This document shows positions 4,410-5,392 of a DNA stretch of 5,392 nt, piece after piece. The notes under the pieces are model-generated. The model searched no databases, had not been told where the DNA came from, and was given only the letters and a program-made list of their open reading frames with translations. The position numbers and the translations under genes were made by a program. Every line of letters starts with the position of its first letter. Position 1 is the first letter of the stretch. The stretch is from positions 1-5,392 of the forward strand of contig JACMOQ010000657.1 in NCBI GenBank assembly GCA_014377905.1. Direction: 5' to 3'. The DNA comes from Acetobacteraceae bacterium. GTDB lineage: Bacteria > Pseudomonadota > Alphaproteobacteria > Acetobacterales > Acetobacteraceae.

Positions 4410-5390
4410 TCATTCGGCCGGCATCGCCGCCGGCTGGCCGAACTTTTCCTTGATCGTCTTCCAGCCTTCGGTGAAAGGATAGGTCATCTGTTCGCGGATC
4501 GACATGCGGCGGCCACCTTCAAGGCCCAGAAGTTCGGCCTCGCCATCGACGCAGGTGCCGAACATGCGGTCGATGAAGATGAACGACCCGGCATAATTGC
4601 TGCGGGTGGCCTCGAAATCCTGCGAATGGTGCAGGCTGTGGTGTTCGGTGGTGTTGAACAGGTAACGCCACCATTTCGGCGAATTGAAGCGGACGTTGAT
4701 GTGCTGATAAATCCCGATCGCCAGGCCGAAGCTTCCGGCGAGCAGGGCGGCGCGCGGCAGGAAATCGAAGAACCCGCCGATGCCGAGGCCGATCAGGAAC
4801 AATTCGACCGGGTTGCCGACGGCGCCCTTGTTGATGTTCAACTGGGTGATGTAGTGATGCACCGAATGCGGCAGCCAAAGCGGGTACCAATTGTGCATCG
4901 CGCGGTGCATCCAATATTGCCCGAAATCGAAAATGAAGGCGATCAGGAAGGCCTGGAGCAGCAGCGGCATGGTCGTGAACCACGCGAACTTTTCCCAGTG
5001 GAAAGCGTCATGGATCGCTTCGGCCATGACATCGCTGCCGATGAAGCTGCCAGCCAGGCGGACCAGCGTATAGCCGACCCCGACATAAAAAGTGTCGGTG
5101 GCCAGTTCCTTCCAGGTCAGCCGCCAGCTTGCATAGCGCGGGTTGACCCATTCGAGCCCGAGCAGCAGCACCTTGAAGCCGATGCCGATGCCGATGGCGG
5201 TCGATGCCTTGGCGATGGAATTGGGCGCGTAATACCAGAACAGGATCAGCGCGAAGAGCATTGTCGGCTGGAAGCAGGTGAAGATGAACTGTTTTACCGG
5301 GCCGCCTTCGACCCGGGGAATGTTCTCCCAGCCGATGGTGACCGGTGCCTGCGCGCCGATTATCCTCTTGCCGACGCGAACTCCGTCCAT
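4410..5390 (-). CDS. Fatty acid hydroxylase/sterol desaturase-family membrane di-iron enzyme
   Basis: This protein of at least 326 aa belongs to the fatty acid hydroxylase/sterol desaturase superfamily, integral membrane oxygenases with a His-ligated di-iron centre. The His boxes are all present: H162-x3-H166 (MHRAMH), H175-x2-H178-H179 (HSVHH) and H251-x2-H254-H255 (HHSLHH), with an additional H230 in IYQHINVRF. Hydrophobic segments precede and lie between them (about 42-58, 66-80, 140-160, 196-228), as expected for a membrane enzyme with a cytoplasmic catalytic face. The usual role is O2-dependent hydroxylation or desaturation of a lipid, sterol or carotenoid; the substrate is not decided by these motifs. 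Carotenoid ring hydroxylation would suit a phototroph but is speculative. The ATG at 5390 is 2 bases from the window edge, so the true start may lie further upstream. It ends with a TGA at 4412-4410, followed by a terminator-like hairpin. Confidence 0.92.
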   Translation of the reverse strand: MDGVRVGKRIIGAQAPVTIGWENIPRVEGGPVKQFIFTCFQPTMLFALILFWYYAPNSIAKASTAIGIGIGFKVLLLGLEWVNPRYASWRLTWKELATDTFYVGVGYTLVRLAGSFIGSDVMAEAIHDAFHWEKFAWFTTMPLLLQAFLIAFIFDFGQYWMHRAMHNWYPLWLPHSVHHYITQLNINKGAVGNPVELFLIGLGIGGFFDFLPRAALLAGSFGLAIGIYQHINVRFNSPKWWRYLFNTTEHHSLHHSQDFEATRSNYAGSFIFIDRMFGTCVDGEAELLGLEGGRRMSIREQMTYPFTEGWKTIKEKFGQPAAMPAE

Positions 5391-5392
5391 CC

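Noticed and set aside
1..5392. CRISPR arrays, tRNA/rRNA genes, insertion sequences
   Set aside because: No spaced direct repeats, cloverleaf-like structure, transposase or terminal inverted repeats with target duplications were seen by eye.

Overview
The window is GC-rich with alphaproteobacterial coding style. It carries a complete light-harvesting antenna operon (pucBA-type, LH2) behind a promoter with two PpsR/CrtJ-type palindromes, so the source is an anoxygenic phototroph. Gene style and the lack of other photosynthesis genes here suggest an aerobic anoxygenic phototroph, possibly a sphingomonad. That placement is an inference from style, not proven by the window.

Layout, left to right. 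Positions 1-194 hold no convincing gene, only a strong 8-bp hairpin (43-61). On the + strand follow a 2-oxoglutarate/Fe(II) dioxygenase-family protein (195-1007) and, after a 135-bp gap, a complete NodU/CmcH-family O-carbamoyltransferase (1143-2894). The 302-bp interval 2895-3196 is regulatory. It holds two TGTC-N10-GACA palindromes 8 bp apart, overlapping the -35 and -10 of a near-consensus sigma70 promoter, and then a leader of about 160 nt. Next come pucB (3197-3352) and pucA (3365-3592), closed by a GC hairpin and a bidirectional intrinsic terminator (3634-3665). Convergent on the - strand are a 209-aa two-membrane-segment protein of unknown function (3694-4323) and a fatty acid hydroxylase/sterol desaturase-family di-iron membrane enzyme (4410-5390). 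A hairpin followed by a U-run lies between these two genes.

How it fits together. PucB and PucA are the beta and alpha apoproteins that bind bacteriochlorophyll and carotenoid in the peripheral antenna ring. The operon has its own repressor-type control region and its own terminator, and no pufLM, pucC, bch or crt gene is visible, so it looks like a self-contained antenna cassette. The alpha subunit has an unusual C-terminal tail of five Ala-Pro-Ala-Ala units, and the beta subunit has Gln where well-studied LH2 proteins have a His near the B800 pigment. The dioxygenase and carbamoyltransferase could act in sequence, hydroxylating and then carbamoylating a glycan or small molecule, but their substrate is unknown. 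The membrane hydroxylase-family enzyme could act on a lipid, sterol/hopanoid-like compound or carotenoid; the sequence does not decide which.
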